From: Betaproteobacteria bacterium
GTDB taxonomy: Bacteria > Pseudomonadota > Gammaproteobacteria > Burkholderiales > Ga0077523
Assembly: GCA_025350245.1 (NCBI GenBank)
Contig: JANXYG010000095.1
Location: 1 to 40,053 of the forward strand
Direction: 5' to 3'
DNA: 40,053 bases
Every line of letters starts with the position of its first letter. The stretch's first letter is position 1. The notes below the pieces were generated by a model. That model had not been told where the DNA came from. It searched no databases and saw only the letters and a list, made by a program, of their open reading frames with translations. Shown here piece after piece: positions 31,059 to 40,053 of the stretch. The position numbers and the translations under genes are program-made.

Positions 31059-32561
31059 CACCGGAATCTTGCCGATCTTCGCCTGCCATTCGCGCGGACC
31101 GGTGATATGCACCGACGTGCCACCGGCATCGACCGCAACGGTGACCGGCATGTCTTGCACGTCGAACTCGTAGATGGCTTCCATACCCAGATCCTCGAAG
31201 GCCAGCACGCGTGCCGCCTTGATTGCCTTCGAAACCAGGTAGGCCGCACCGCCCACCGCCATGAGATACACCGCCTTGTTGTCGCGGATGGCATCGATGG
31301 CGGCAGGGCCACGTTCGGCCTTGCCGATCATACCGATGAGCCCGGTCTTTTCGAGCATGGTACGCGTGAACTTGTCCATGCGCGTGGCCGTGGTGGGCCC
31401 GGCGGGGCCGACTGCCTCATCGCGCACCGGATCGACCGGGCCGACGTAGTAGATGACGCGGTTGGTGAAGTCGACCGGCAGCTTCTCGCCGCGGGCGAGC
31501 ATGTCGGTCATGCGCTTGTGCGCAGCGTCGCGGCCGGTGAGCAGCTTGCCGGTGAGCAGCAGCACCTCGCCCGGCTTGAAGGTGGCGACCTCGGCGGGCG
31601 TGAGCGTGTCGAGCCGGACGCGTCTGGCCTTGGCGGTGTCGTAGGTGAGCTTCGGCCAGTCGTCGAGCGACGGCGGTTCGAACCGCGCCGGCCCCGAACC
31701 GTCGAGCTCGAAATGCACGTGCCGCGTGGCCGCGCAATTCGGGATCATTGCCAGCGGCAGGCTGGCGGCGTGAGTGGGGTAATCCTTGATCTTGATGTCG
31801 AGCACCGTGGTGAGACCGCCCAGGCCCTGGGCGCCGATGCCGAGCGCGTTGACCTTGTCGTAGAGCTCGATGCGAAGTTCTTCGAGGCGCGAGGCCGGGC
31901 CGCGCAGGATGAGCTCCTGCATGTCGATGGGTTCCATCAGCGACTGCTTGGCCAGGAGCATCGCCTTCTCGGCGGTGCCGCCGATGCCGATGCCCAGGAT
32001 GCCAGGCGGGCACCAGCCGGCGCCCATGGTGGGCACGGTCTTCATGACCCAGTCGACGATGGAGTCGGACGGGTTGAGCATGACGAACTTGGCCTTGTTT
32101 TCGGAGCCGCCGCCCTTGGCCGCGACTTCGATGCTGACGTTGTTGCCCGGTACCAGCCGCACACTGATCACGGCCGGGGTGTTGTCGCGGGTGTTGGTGC
32201 GCTTGCCGGCGGGGTCGGCCAGGATGGAGGCACGCAGCTTGTTGTCAGGGTGCAGATAGGCGCGGCGCACGCCTTCGTTGACCATGTCTTCGACGCTCAG
32301 CGAAGACTCCCAGCGGACGTTCATGCCGACATCGAGGAAGACATTGACGATCCCGGTGTCTTGGCAGATGGGCCGATGACCTTCGGCGCACAGGCGTGAG
32401 TTGATGAGGATCTGGGCAATCGCGTCTTTGGCGGCGGGCGATTGCTCAAGCTCGTAGGCGCGCGACAGATTGCGGATGTAATCGACCGGGTGGTAGTACG
32501 AGATGTACTGCAGCGCGTCGGCGATGCTGGCGATGAAATCGTCTTGGCGAATCGTGGCCAT
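31047..32561 (-). CDS. Class I fumarate hydratase
   Basis: A 504-residue iron-sulfur fumarase of the two-domain, oxygen-sensitive class I type, interconverting fumarate and malate. The three cluster cysteines are Cys66 (ICQDTG), Cys184 (GAGWCPPGILG) and Cys276 (IPNCAATRH). The C-terminal beta domain has DMPVTVAVDAGGTSVH and KFTRTMLEKTGLIGMIG. The start ATG 32561 (MATIRQDDFIASIADAL) is standard; the open frame continues upstream without family similarity. It is divergent from acs, and ffs lies immediately downstream. It could be called fumA or fumB; I leave the symbol empty because the paralogue cannot be fixed here. Confidence 0.95.
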   Translation of the reverse strand: MATIRQDDFIASIADALQYISYYHPVDYIRNLSRAYELEQSPAAKDAIAQILINSRLCAEGHRPICQDTGIVNVFLDVGMNVRWESSLSVEDMVNEGVRRAYLHPDNKLRASILADPAGKRTNTRDNTPAVISVRLVPGNNVSIEVAAKGGGSENKAKFVMLNPSDSIVDWVMKTVPTMGAGWCPPGILGIGIGGTAEKAMLLAKQSLMEPIDMQELILRGPASRLEELRIELYDKVNALGIGAQGLGGLTTVLDIKIKDYPTHAASLPLAMIPNCAATRHVHFELDGSGPARFEPPSLDDWPKLTYDTAKARRVRLDTLTPAEVATFKPGEVLLLTGKLLTGRDAAHKRMTDMLARGEKLPVDFTNRVIYYVGPVDPVRDEAVGPAGPTTATRMDKFTRTMLEKTGLIGMIGKAERGPAAIDAIRDNKAVYLMAVGGAAYLVSKAIKAARVLAFEDLGMEAIYEFDVQDMPVTVAVDAGGTSVHITGPREWQAKIGKIPVAVV

Positions 32562-32607
32562 CGGGTGTGGATTGCGGCGGGCGCGGAAGCTCTGCGAGAA
32601 GGCCCGG

Positions 32608-32613
32608 AGTATA
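32608..32613 (-). promoter_or_regulatory. Candidate -10 element for fumarase
   Basis: TATACT on the minus strand lies 46 bp upstream of the fumarase start; no clear -35 is seen at the proper distance. On the other strand TACAAT at 32703-32708 is a comparable candidate for acs, 57 bp before its start. Confidence 0.35.
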
Positions 32614-32765
32614 CGCGATGACCCTGGCGGCCGAGCAGCCGTGAGCGGGGTGATGCGGCGCTCAAAGTGCGCTGACGCACCGTCCGAACCGTCGGCGACG
32701 GCTACAATCCGCATCACAACGCAGAGCGAGCCACCTTTCGCGCCGACACCAGGAGGAGAGACAGA

Positions 32766-34733
<1,968 letters not shown>

Positions 34734-34762
34734 CCGGCGTCAGCAGGCAATCGAACGGGGCG

Positions 34763-34793
34763 AGCCCGGGGCGTTTGCCCCGGGCTTCCCTTT
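34763..34793 (+). terminator. Intrinsic terminator of acs
   Basis: AGCCCGGGGC (34763-34772) and GCCCCGGGCT (34777-34786) form a perfect 10-bp stem with a GTTT loop, followed by the pyrimidine tract TCCCTTTCC. It begins 30 bp after the acs stop. Confidence 0.8.
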
Positions 34794-34826
34794 CCGGCAG
34801 CCCTCGGCTACGCTTGTGGGCTTCCC

Positions 34827-34917
34827 GGAGAGGTGGATGAGCGGTTTAAGTCGCACGCCTGGAAAGCGTGTTCAGGCTAATTACCTGACGCGGGTTCGAA
34901 TCCCGCCCTCTCCGCCA
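34827..34917 (+). tRNA. tRNA-Ser, anticodon GGA
   Basis: A complete class II tRNA with a long variable arm. The acceptor stem GGAGAGG pairs with CCTCTCC, the CCA is encoded (34915-34917), the anticodon stem CACGC/GCGTG encloses CTGGAAA (anticodon GGA, reading UCC and UCU), the variable arm is TTCAGGCTAATTACCTGA and the T loop TTCGAAT. Serine tRNA genes are frequent integration sites; the DNA to its right is accessory, and a 12-bp copy of its 3' end recurs 1421 bp downstream. Confidence 0.97.
34906..34917 (+). repeat. Direct repeat copy 1 (tRNA-Ser 3' end), possible attachment site
   Basis: CCCTCTCCGCCA forms the 3' end of tRNA-Ser and is repeated exactly at 36327-36338. Including the bases before it, TCCC-G-CCC here matches TCCC-CCC there with one missing G, so the similarity extends to 16 of 17 positions. 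Confidence 0.5.
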
Positions 34918-35045
34918 AAAATACCGATGTGGAGATGATCCATTCAGGAACTCCCCATCAACGACACCGCCTGAGCGAGAACCCAGCGCGGCCGGATAAA
35001 GGTCAGGCTGCCGAGGCGGCAACACCTCCTGGGTGACCCATCCCG

Positions 35046-35735
35046 ATGAGGGTAAACGCGTCAGACATCCGCAATCAACCGGCGTACGGACCTGCAGAGG
35101 CCGCACGCTACTTGCGCTTGCCCGCCGCGACCCTCAGAACCTGGCTGGTCGGGCGCGCCTACCCCAAGGGCGACGCGCAAGCGACGTTCCATCCCTTGAT
35201 CAAGCCGGCGAGCACCCTGCCTCTTCAGGTGTCCTTTTACAACCTGATCGAGGCTCATGTTCTGCGGGCGCTGCGAACTGAGCACGGGGTGGCACTGGCC
35301 GAGTTGCGAAAGGCCATCGCCTACGCCGAGAAGAAGCTCCAGTTGCATCGCCTGCTACTGAGCCCCGAGCTTCGAACTCACGCCGGCCAGGTGTTCCTCG
35401 ATCGCTATGTGGAACTCATCAACCTCAGCGCCTCCGGCCAGTTGGCGATGCGCAAGATGTTCGAGGACCACCTCCGGCGCGTCGAGTGGGACGAGTGGCA
35501 ATTCCCGGTGAGGCTTTACCCCTATGTCGACTCGACGCAGCGAGCGGACGAGCGGCCCATCGCCATCGACCCGCATGTGGCTTTCGGGCGGCCCATCGTG
35601 CGCCGCGCCGGTGTTTCCACCGCCGCCATAGCAGATCGCATTGACGCCGGTGAGACCGTCGAGGCTCTCGCCGACGATTACGATTTGTCGCGCGACGAGA
35701 TCGAGCAGGCGGTGCTTTACTCCCGGGCGGCGTGA
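35046..35735 (+). CDS. DUF433 antitoxin-like protein (VapB45 type)
   Basis: A 229-residue protein with two recognisable parts. Residues about 12-36 (PAYGPAEAARYLRLPAATLR, then TWLVGR) look like a MerR-type winged helix-turn-helix. The C-terminus (about 170-227; GRPIVRRAGVSTAAIADRID, then DYDLSRDEIEQAVLY) is a DUF433 domain. This is the make-up of Mycobacterium tuberculosis Rv2018 (VapB45), about 240 residues and likewise followed by a PIN-like gene. I infer that it neutralises the downstream product and represses their promoter. The stop overlaps the GTG of the partner (GTGA). No strong ribosome site is seen before the ATG at 35046. Confidence 0.75.
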   Translation: MRVNASDIRNQPAYGPAEAARYLRLPAATLRTWLVGRAYPKGDAQATFHPLIKPASTLPLQVSFYNLIEAHVLRALRTEHGVALAELRKAIAYAEKKLQLHRLLLSPELRTHAGQVFLDRYVELINLSASGQLAMRKMFEDHLRRVEWDEWQFPVRLYPYVDSTQRADERPIAIDPHVAFGRPIVRRAGVSTAAIADRIDAGETVEALADDYDLSRDEIEQAVLYSRAA

Positions 35736-36154
35736 ATCGGGTCTACTTCACCGACCGCGATCTCGGAAAGCAGTTTCCGCGCATCCTTGCCGAGGCCGGG
35801 ATAGTCGTCGAGCGGCACGGCGACCTGTTCCAGCCCGAGGGCAGCGACGAAGAATGGCTGGAGCACTGCGGCACGAACGGGCTGATTGCCGTATCCCACA
35901 ACAGCCGCATTCGGTATGTCCCGAACGAGTTGGACGCAGTGAAGCGCTTCAAGGTGCCGCTGCTCATCTTGGTAGGGCAAGTGACCACGGCAGAGCTTGC
36001 CCACAACTTCGTGCGAACGCTGCCGCGAATCGAGTCATTCCTCGATGGTCGCTCGCCGCCCTTCATTGGGAAGGTATACCGAGCAACGCCCGCCGGGCTG
36101 GCGAAGCCGGCCGCAACGGCAGGCCGCGTGGAGCTTTGGTTTCCAAAGGTCTAG
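35732..36154 (+). CDS. PIN-like toxin-family protein (VapC45 type), possibly inactive
   Basis: A 140-residue PIN-like (VapC45) protein, GTG start, overlapping the antitoxin stop by four bases. PIN-type nucleases use a cluster of acidic residues: here Asp8 and Asp10 in YFTDRDLGKQFP and Asp39, Glu40 and Glu41 in GSDEEWLEH are in place. The third site, which in the family as I recall it is an Asp in a (T/S)HDxRIRY-like motif, reads SHNSRIRY with Asn57. If that Asp is essential the protein could be a detoxified toxin. Fold and pairing are well supported; activity is uncertain. Confidence 0.72.
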   Translation: MNRVYFTDRDLGKQFPRILAEAGIVVERHGDLFQPEGSDEEWLEHCGTNGLIAVSHNSRIRYVPNELDAVKRFKVPLLILVGQVTTAELAHNFVRTLPRIESFLDGRSPPFIGKVYRATPAGLAKPAATAGRVELWFPKV

Positions 36155-36326
36155 GCCTGCGAAGGTGCCGATGCCGGCCCAAACCGAAGATGCCACACTT
36201 GCGCGTTGCGTCCTCATGGACCTCATCCAAGCGTTCGCGCAGCCGGCCAGTTTCGCGCCGAATCCCGACCACGGCCTCGATCGTCGCCGGCTGCCGGTCT
36301 AGCCGCGTTCCAAATGCCGTACTCCC

Positions 36327-36338
36327 CCCTCTCCGCCA
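36327..36338 (+). repeat. Direct repeat copy 2, at the edge of the truncated ATPase gene
   Basis: CCCTCTCCGCCA, identical to the 3' end of tRNA-Ser. The last base is the A of the ATG at 36338, the first usable start of the truncated ATPase-domain frame. With copy 1 it brackets the VapB45/VapC45-like pair. Confidence 0.5.
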
Positions 36339-37120
36339 TGATGCCTGCCACGAACGACCACCACGGGTTCGACCTTCGCCCCATCCACGAAGCGTCGATT
36401 GCGGATCTCAACCGCCCCTTGTTCGAGGACGAGTATCTGCCGAGCGCCTTCTCGTCCGATGTGCTCACCACCGACAAACGCAGCTATGTAGAGTGGCTCG
36501 CGGCATGCCGCATGATCGTTTCTTTGAATGAGCCAGTTCCGACGATGCTCGGGGTGCTGACCCTCGGGCGACGACCCACCTTTTTCTTGCCGTGCGCCTA
36601 CGTCCAATTTCTGCGCATTCAGGGCAAGAGTCTGGCCGACCCGGTGGTCGACGAAGCCGTCATCGATGGGCCGTTGTCCGCGGTAGTACGAAGGCTCGAC
36701 GAGAAGCTCGCGGCGCACAACCGCGTAGCGGTGGACTTCACGTCGGGGCCCACCGAGAAACGCCGGTACCTCTATCCGCCGACCGCACTCCAGCAGATCA
36801 CGCGCAACGCGATCATGCACCGCGCCTACGAAGGCACCAATGCGCCAGTACGTGCCTACTGGTACGACGACCGGATCGAGATTTCCAACCCCGGTGGCCC
36901 TTACGGCTACGTCACTGCCGAGAACTTCGGTCAGCCCGGCTATGCGGACTATCGTAACCCGCACATTGCCGAGGCCATGCGCGTGCTCGGACTCGTGCAG
37001 CGCTTCGGTGCGGGCATCGCCACGGCGCAAGCCGCTCTGCGCGAAAACGGCAACCCCGCACTACAATTCAGGGTCGAGCCGACGATGATTGTTGTGATGT
37101 TGTTGCCAGCCGTGCAGTGA
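36338..37120 (+). pseudogene. ATP-binding (HATPase_c_4) protein lacking its N-terminal AlbA_2 domain
   Basis: The 260 residues from the ATG at 36338 match the C-terminal part of the 'putative DNA-binding domain / ATP-binding' family (AlbA_2 plus GHKL-type ATPase): PIHEASIADLNRPLFEDEYL, ALQQITRNAIMHRAYEGTNA (N-box-like), NPGGPYGYVTAENFG and RFGAGIATAQAALRENGNP. Full-length relatives carry roughly 150-200 more residues at the N-terminus with the AlbA_2 domain; no sign of it remains upstream, where the frame runs into the PIN-like gene. The 5' part was probably lost at the junction marked by the tRNA-like repeat. The remaining frame is open and might still be translated. Confidence 0.7.
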
Positions 37121-37228
37121 CCACTGCGGGGCAAGAGAAGCTGGGGTCTTGGCTGACTGGTGCGAAATCGCACGATACCAACTCGGTCGCCGACATCGAT
37201 GTACCGGGAGCGACGCTCAGACCGTGGA

Positions 37229-37417
37229 TCAACCGCGCGCCTTGACCACCGTCCGGCCCTTGCCGCCGATGCGCTTCCGACGAAGCGCGCCGACGGTGGC
37301 CGCAACGCCCCCGCCGGGGGTCACCGAGGCCTGACTCCAGTCGACACGGTCCACTGACGCGGTCGGTTCGGCGGCGGCGCGAGCAGCGGCGGTCTGTTCG
37401 GGGCTGAATCCGGGCAA
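37229..37417 (-). pseudogene. Possible BrnA-like antitoxin fragment
   Basis: The minus-strand frame ends SVDRVDWSQASVTPGGGVAA and then TVGALRRKRIGGKG. The element VDWSxAxVTPGGGVAAT resembles the N-terminal region of some BrnA-type antitoxins as I remember them, but the ribbon-helix-helix part with the usual ALRxDxDVLxxFR and GWQTRxNxAL motifs is missing and I do not find it in other frames downstream. The match is from memory and short. It may be a decayed antitoxin, or chance. Confidence 0.3.
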
Positions 37418-37470
37418 AGTACTTTTTGGTTCCTGATTCGCGACATTGCTCAGCGTCCCTCACCCTCGGT

Positions 37471-37545
37471 CCCTCTCCCGGGGGGAGAGGGATGTCTCCG
37501 GCTCACCCGAGGGATGTCTCCGGCTCCCTTCTCCCTCCGGGAGGG
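37471..37545. repeat. REP-like palindromes with a 22-bp tandem repeat
   Basis: CCCTCTCCC (37471-37479) pairs with GGGAGAGGG (37483-37491); a second hairpin CCCTC/GAGGG lies at 37533-37545. Between them GAGGGATGTCTCCGGCTC occurs at 37487-37504 and 37509-37526, a 22-bp period. Flanking CCCTCACC and GATGAGGG extend the overall symmetry. Such CCCTCTCCC/GGGAGAGGG palindromes are common dispersed intergenic repeats in proteobacteria. Confidence 0.65.
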
Positions 37546-37676
37546 CTGGGGATGAGGGAAACCTGAGCGTCGATTTCCCGGTTACGTATATTGGCATTGC
37601 CCGCTCTGCGCGACAATGACGACTCTGCATTTGCAACGGCAAGCCGCAGTGGCGCCACAACGGAGCAACCAAACGA

Positions 37677-40053
37677 ATGGCCCTCAAGAAATCCGAGCTC
37701 TACGGCTCGCTCTGGTCGTCGTGCGATGAACTTCGCGGTGGCATGGACGCCAGCCAGTACAAGGACTACGTGCTGGTGCTGTTGTTCGTGAAGTACGTCA
37801 GCGACAAATACGCCGGCCAGCCCTTCGCCCCCATCACCATTCCGCTCGGCGCCGGCTTCGCCGACATGGTCGCCCTCAAGGGCAAGAGCGACATCGGCGA
37901 CCAGATCAACAAGAGGATTCTCGCGCCGCTGGCCAACGCCAACAAGCTGTCCGACATGCCGGACTTCAACGACGCCACCAAGCTCGGCAGTGGCAAGGAG
38001 ATGGTGGACCGGCTCACCAACCTCATCGCCATTTTCGAGAACCCCGCGCTCGATTTCTCGAAGAATCGGGCCGATGGCGACGACATCCTCGGCGACGCCT
38101 ACGAGTACCTGATGCGGCACTTTGCCACCGAGAGTGGCAAGAGCAAGGGGCAGTTCTACACGCCTGCCGAGGTCAGCCGGATCATGGCAAAGATCCTGGG
38201 CATCGCCGCCGCCAGGACGAGCAATGACACCACCGTGTACGACCCCACCTGCGGCTCCGGCTCGCTGCTGCTCAAGGTAGGCGACGCGGCCACCGCAAAG
38301 GTCACGCTCTACGGTCAGGAAAAGGACTCCGCCACCAGCGGCCTGGCGCGCATGAACATGATCTTGCACGACAACCCCACGGCACTCGTCAGGCAGGGCA
38401 ACACGCTGGCCAACCCGCTCTTCACCGATGCCGCCGGCCAGCTCAAGACCTTCGACTATGTCGTTGCCAATCCGCCCTTCAGCGACAAACGCTGGAGCAC
38501 CGGCCTCGATCCGGCCAACGACCCCTTCGAGCGCTTCCGGCACTTCGGCACGCCGCCGGCCAAGCAGGGCGACTACGGCTACCTGCTGCACATCCTGCGC
38601 TCGCTCAAGAGCACCGGCAAAGGCGCATGCATTCTCCCGCACGGCGTGCTGTTCCGCGGCAATGCCGAGGGGGTGATCCGCAAGAACCTCATCCAGCGCG
38701 GCTACATCAAGGGGATCATCGGTCTGCCCGCGAATCTCTTCTACGGTACCGGCATCCCGGCCTGCATCATCGTGCTCGACAAGGAACAAGCCCAGGCCCG
38801 CAAAGGCATCTTCATGATCGATGCTTCCAAGGGCTTCCGCAAAGACGGCCCGAAGAATCGGCTGCGCGAGCAAGACATCCACCGCATCGTCGATACCTTC
38901 ACCCGTCAGGTGGACATCCCCGGCTATGCCCGCATCGTGCCGGTGGCCGAGATCGGCGACGCGAAGAACGACTACAACCTCAACCTGCCGCGATACATCG
39001 ACAGCACCGAGCCGGAGGACTTGCAGGACATCACCGCCCACCTGCGGGGTGGCATTCCCGACCGGGATCTCGATGCGCTCAGTCGTTACTGGGATGTTTT
39101 CCCCGGCGTCCGCGCTGCCTTGTTCGAGCAGGCCGACCGCCCTGGCTACAGCCAGCTCCGCGTAGCGGCCACCGACATCAAGTCCACCATCTTCGGTCAC
39201 CCGGAGTTCACGGCCTTCAACGCCACCGCCACGCAGTTTTTCGCCGAGTGGAAGGCGGCCAATATCCCGCACCTCCGAGACTTTGCGCGGGACGGCCACC
39301 CGAAGGTGCTGATCGATACCATCGCCGAGGCCCTGCTCGCCGCCTTCGAACACGCCCCGCTGCTCGATGCCTACGATGTCTATCAGCACCTCATGGACTA
39401 CTGGGCCGAGTCGATGCAGGACGACTGTTACCTCATCGCCGCCGATGGCTGGCGAGAAGCCGCCCAGCCCCGGCTCATCATCGAGGACAAGGCCAACAAG
39501 TCGAAGACGAAGGCCGACTTCATCTTGGGCAAGAAGAAGTACGCCGCCGAGCTGATCCCACCCTCGCTGGTCATCGCCCGCTACTACTCTGAGGAACAAG
39601 CGACGATCGAGGTCATGGAGGCCCAACTCGCTGCGTTCGCGCAACAGATCGAGGAAATGACCGAAGAACACGGCGGTGAAGGCGGCCTGCTCGAAGACTC
39701 GAAGAACGACAAGGACAAGCTCACCAAGGCGTCGGTCACTGCTCGGTTGAAGGAGATCGGCAAGATCGACCCAGAGACCGCCGATGAACGGCAAGTGCTG
39801 CAAAGCTATCTGGCGCTGGCCGAGCAGGAGGCCGACACCGGCACGATGCTCAAGACCGCGCAGGATGCCCTTGTGGCCAAGGTCGCCGCCAAGTACGGCC
39901 AGCTCACCGAGGACGAGATCAAGACGCTTGTGGTGTACGACAAGTGGCTGGCCGCGGTCGCCGCCGCCGTGCAGGGCGAGTTGGATCGCGTGTCGCAGAC
40001 ACTGACCGGCCGCATCCGGCAGCTTGCAGAACGGTACGCCACACCGCTGCCGC
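37677..40053 (+). CDS. hsdM: Type I restriction-modification DNA methyltransferase, M subunit (3' cut by window)
   Basis: The visible 792 codons encode a type I M subunit making N6-methyladenine in the host's recognition sequence, working with HsdS and HsdR. The N-terminal HsdM domain (residues 1-120; MALKKSELYGSLWSSCDELR) leads to the methyltransferase domain with the SAM motif YDPTCGSGSLLLK (188-200), the catalytic NPPF (265-268) after FDYVVA, and QFYTPAEVSRIM (159-170). Beyond residue 470 there is a long C-terminal region with a helical, Glu/Lys-rich stretch, which matches the large (800 residues or more) M-subunit subtype rather than the 500-residue EcoKI type. No stop occurs before the window ends; hsdS and hsdR are presumably to the right. 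Confidence 0.93.
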   Translation, partial: MALKKSELYGSLWSSCDELRGGMDASQYKDYVLVLLFVKYVSDKYAGQPFAPITIPLGAGFADMVALKGKSDIGDQINKRILAPLANANKLSDMPDFNDATKLGSGKEMVDRLTNLIAIFENPALDFSKNRADGDDILGDAYEYLMRHFATESGKSKGQFYTPAEVSRIMAKILGIAAARTSNDTTVYDPTCGSGSLLLKVGDAATAKVTLYGQEKDSATSGLARMNMILHDNPTALVRQGNTLANPLFTDAAGQLKTFDYVVANPPFSDKRWSTGLDPANDPFERFRHFGTPPAKQGDYGYLLHILRSLKSTGKGACILPHGVLFRGNAEGVIRKNLIQRGYIKGIIGLPANLFYGTGIPACIIVLDKEQAQARKGIFMIDASKGFRKDGPKNRLREQDIHRIVDTFTRQVDIPGYARIVPVAEIGDAKNDYNLNLPRYIDSTEPEDLQDITAHLRGGIPDRDLDALSRYWDVFPGVRAALFEQADRPGYSQLRVAATDIKSTIFGHPEFTAFNATATQFFAEWKAANIPHLRDFARDGHPKVLIDTIAEALLAAFEHAPLLDAYDVYQHLMDYWAESMQDDCYLIAADGWREAAQPRLIIEDKANKSKTKADFILGKKKYAAELIPPSLVIARYYSEEQATIEVMEAQLAAFAQQIEEMTEEHGGEGGLLEDSKNDKDKLTKASVTARLKEIGKIDPETADERQVLQSYLALAEQEADTGTMLKTAQDALVAKVAAKYGQLTEDEIKTLVVYDKWLAAVAAAVQGELDRVSQTLTGRIRQLAERYATPLP

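Larger units (their letters stand above)
37121..37676. other. 556-bp gap before hsdM: remnant and palindromes
   Basis: No complete gene is seen. The left part (about 37229-37440) holds a possible antitoxin fragment on the minus strand, the middle (37457-37560) nested GC palindromes, and the right part (37561-37676) the hsdM leader with a weak TTGGCA (37591-37596) and GACAAT (37612-37617) pair 15 bp apart. Confidence 0.6.

Noticed and set aside
30538-31089. 183-residue minus-strand open frame across the dnaX-ffs interval
   Set aside because: It spans the tandem repeat and the whole 4.5S RNA gene, and its sequence is Pro/Arg-rich with the repeat period; it is an artefact of GC-rich repeats.
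36155-36326. Short frames between the PIN-like gene and the second repeat
   Set aside because: A minus-strand stretch reads ETGRLRERLDEVHEDATRK, which looks helical, but it matches no family I know and has no credible start signal.
37503-39803. 766-residue minus-strand open frame
   Set aside because: It is antisense to hsdM, whose frame shows clear methyltransferase motifs; long antisense frames are common at this GC content.

Overview
This is a GC-rich, gene-dense chromosomal segment that reads as a betaproteobacterium, probably Burkholderiales or a close relative. The support is gene order and gene types rather than any marker phylogeny: a Bug/TctC-type solute receptor, the smc-zipA-ligA run, the succinylase dap genes (dapC-dapD ... 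dapE-prmB), map-glnD, dnaX-ybaB-recR with the 4.5S RNA gene upstream, and a class I fumarase divergent from acs. I cannot name genus or species from sequence alone.

Layout. (1) 1-4.75 kb is accessory metabolism: the 3' end of an amidase gene, a C-terminal nitrilase remnant, a Bug receptor, a flavin-dependent monooxygenase-like protein, a single-cysteine OsmC protein and a serine hydrolase. (2) 4.8-8.2 kb: map and glnD, coupled by a GTGA overlap. (3) 8.2-17.7 kb, minus strand: a seven-gene run smc-zipA-ligA-galU-hpt-(methylthioinosine phosphorylase)-def in which most neighbours overlap or nearly touch. It joins chromosome organisation and division to UDP-glucose synthesis and purine salvage. 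(4) 18-26.6 kb, plus strand: dapC-dapD, then a mandelate-racemase-like enolase-superfamily gene, a convergent solo acetolactate synthase large subunit, pilU, dapE (TTG start overlapping pilU) and prmB. The dap genes make succinylated intermediates of lysine and peptidoglycan synthesis. (5) 26.7-31 kb, minus strand: rluB, recR, ybaB, dnaX, a 96-bp tandem intergenic repeat and ffs. (6) 31-34.8 kb: fumarase and, divergently, acs. (7) 34.8 kb to the end: tRNA-Ser(GGA) followed by an island-like tract holding a VapB45/VapC45-like pair, an N-terminally truncated ATPase-domain gene, palindromic repeats, a possible antitoxin remnant, and the beginning of a type I restriction-modification locus (hsdM, cut by the window end).

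Most of the window is conserved housekeeping DNA. The parts that merit a second look are the tRNA-Ser island, where a 12-bp copy of the tRNA 3' end sits exactly at the start of the truncated ATPase gene; the racemase-like enzyme, which keeps every mandelate racemase catalytic position except the second lysine (Arg instead); the coupling of methylthioinosine phosphorylase with a hypoxanthine phosphoribosyltransferase; and a repeat family seen both upstream of dnaX and after dapD. I found no CRISPR array, integrase, transposase or clearly new multi-gene system.
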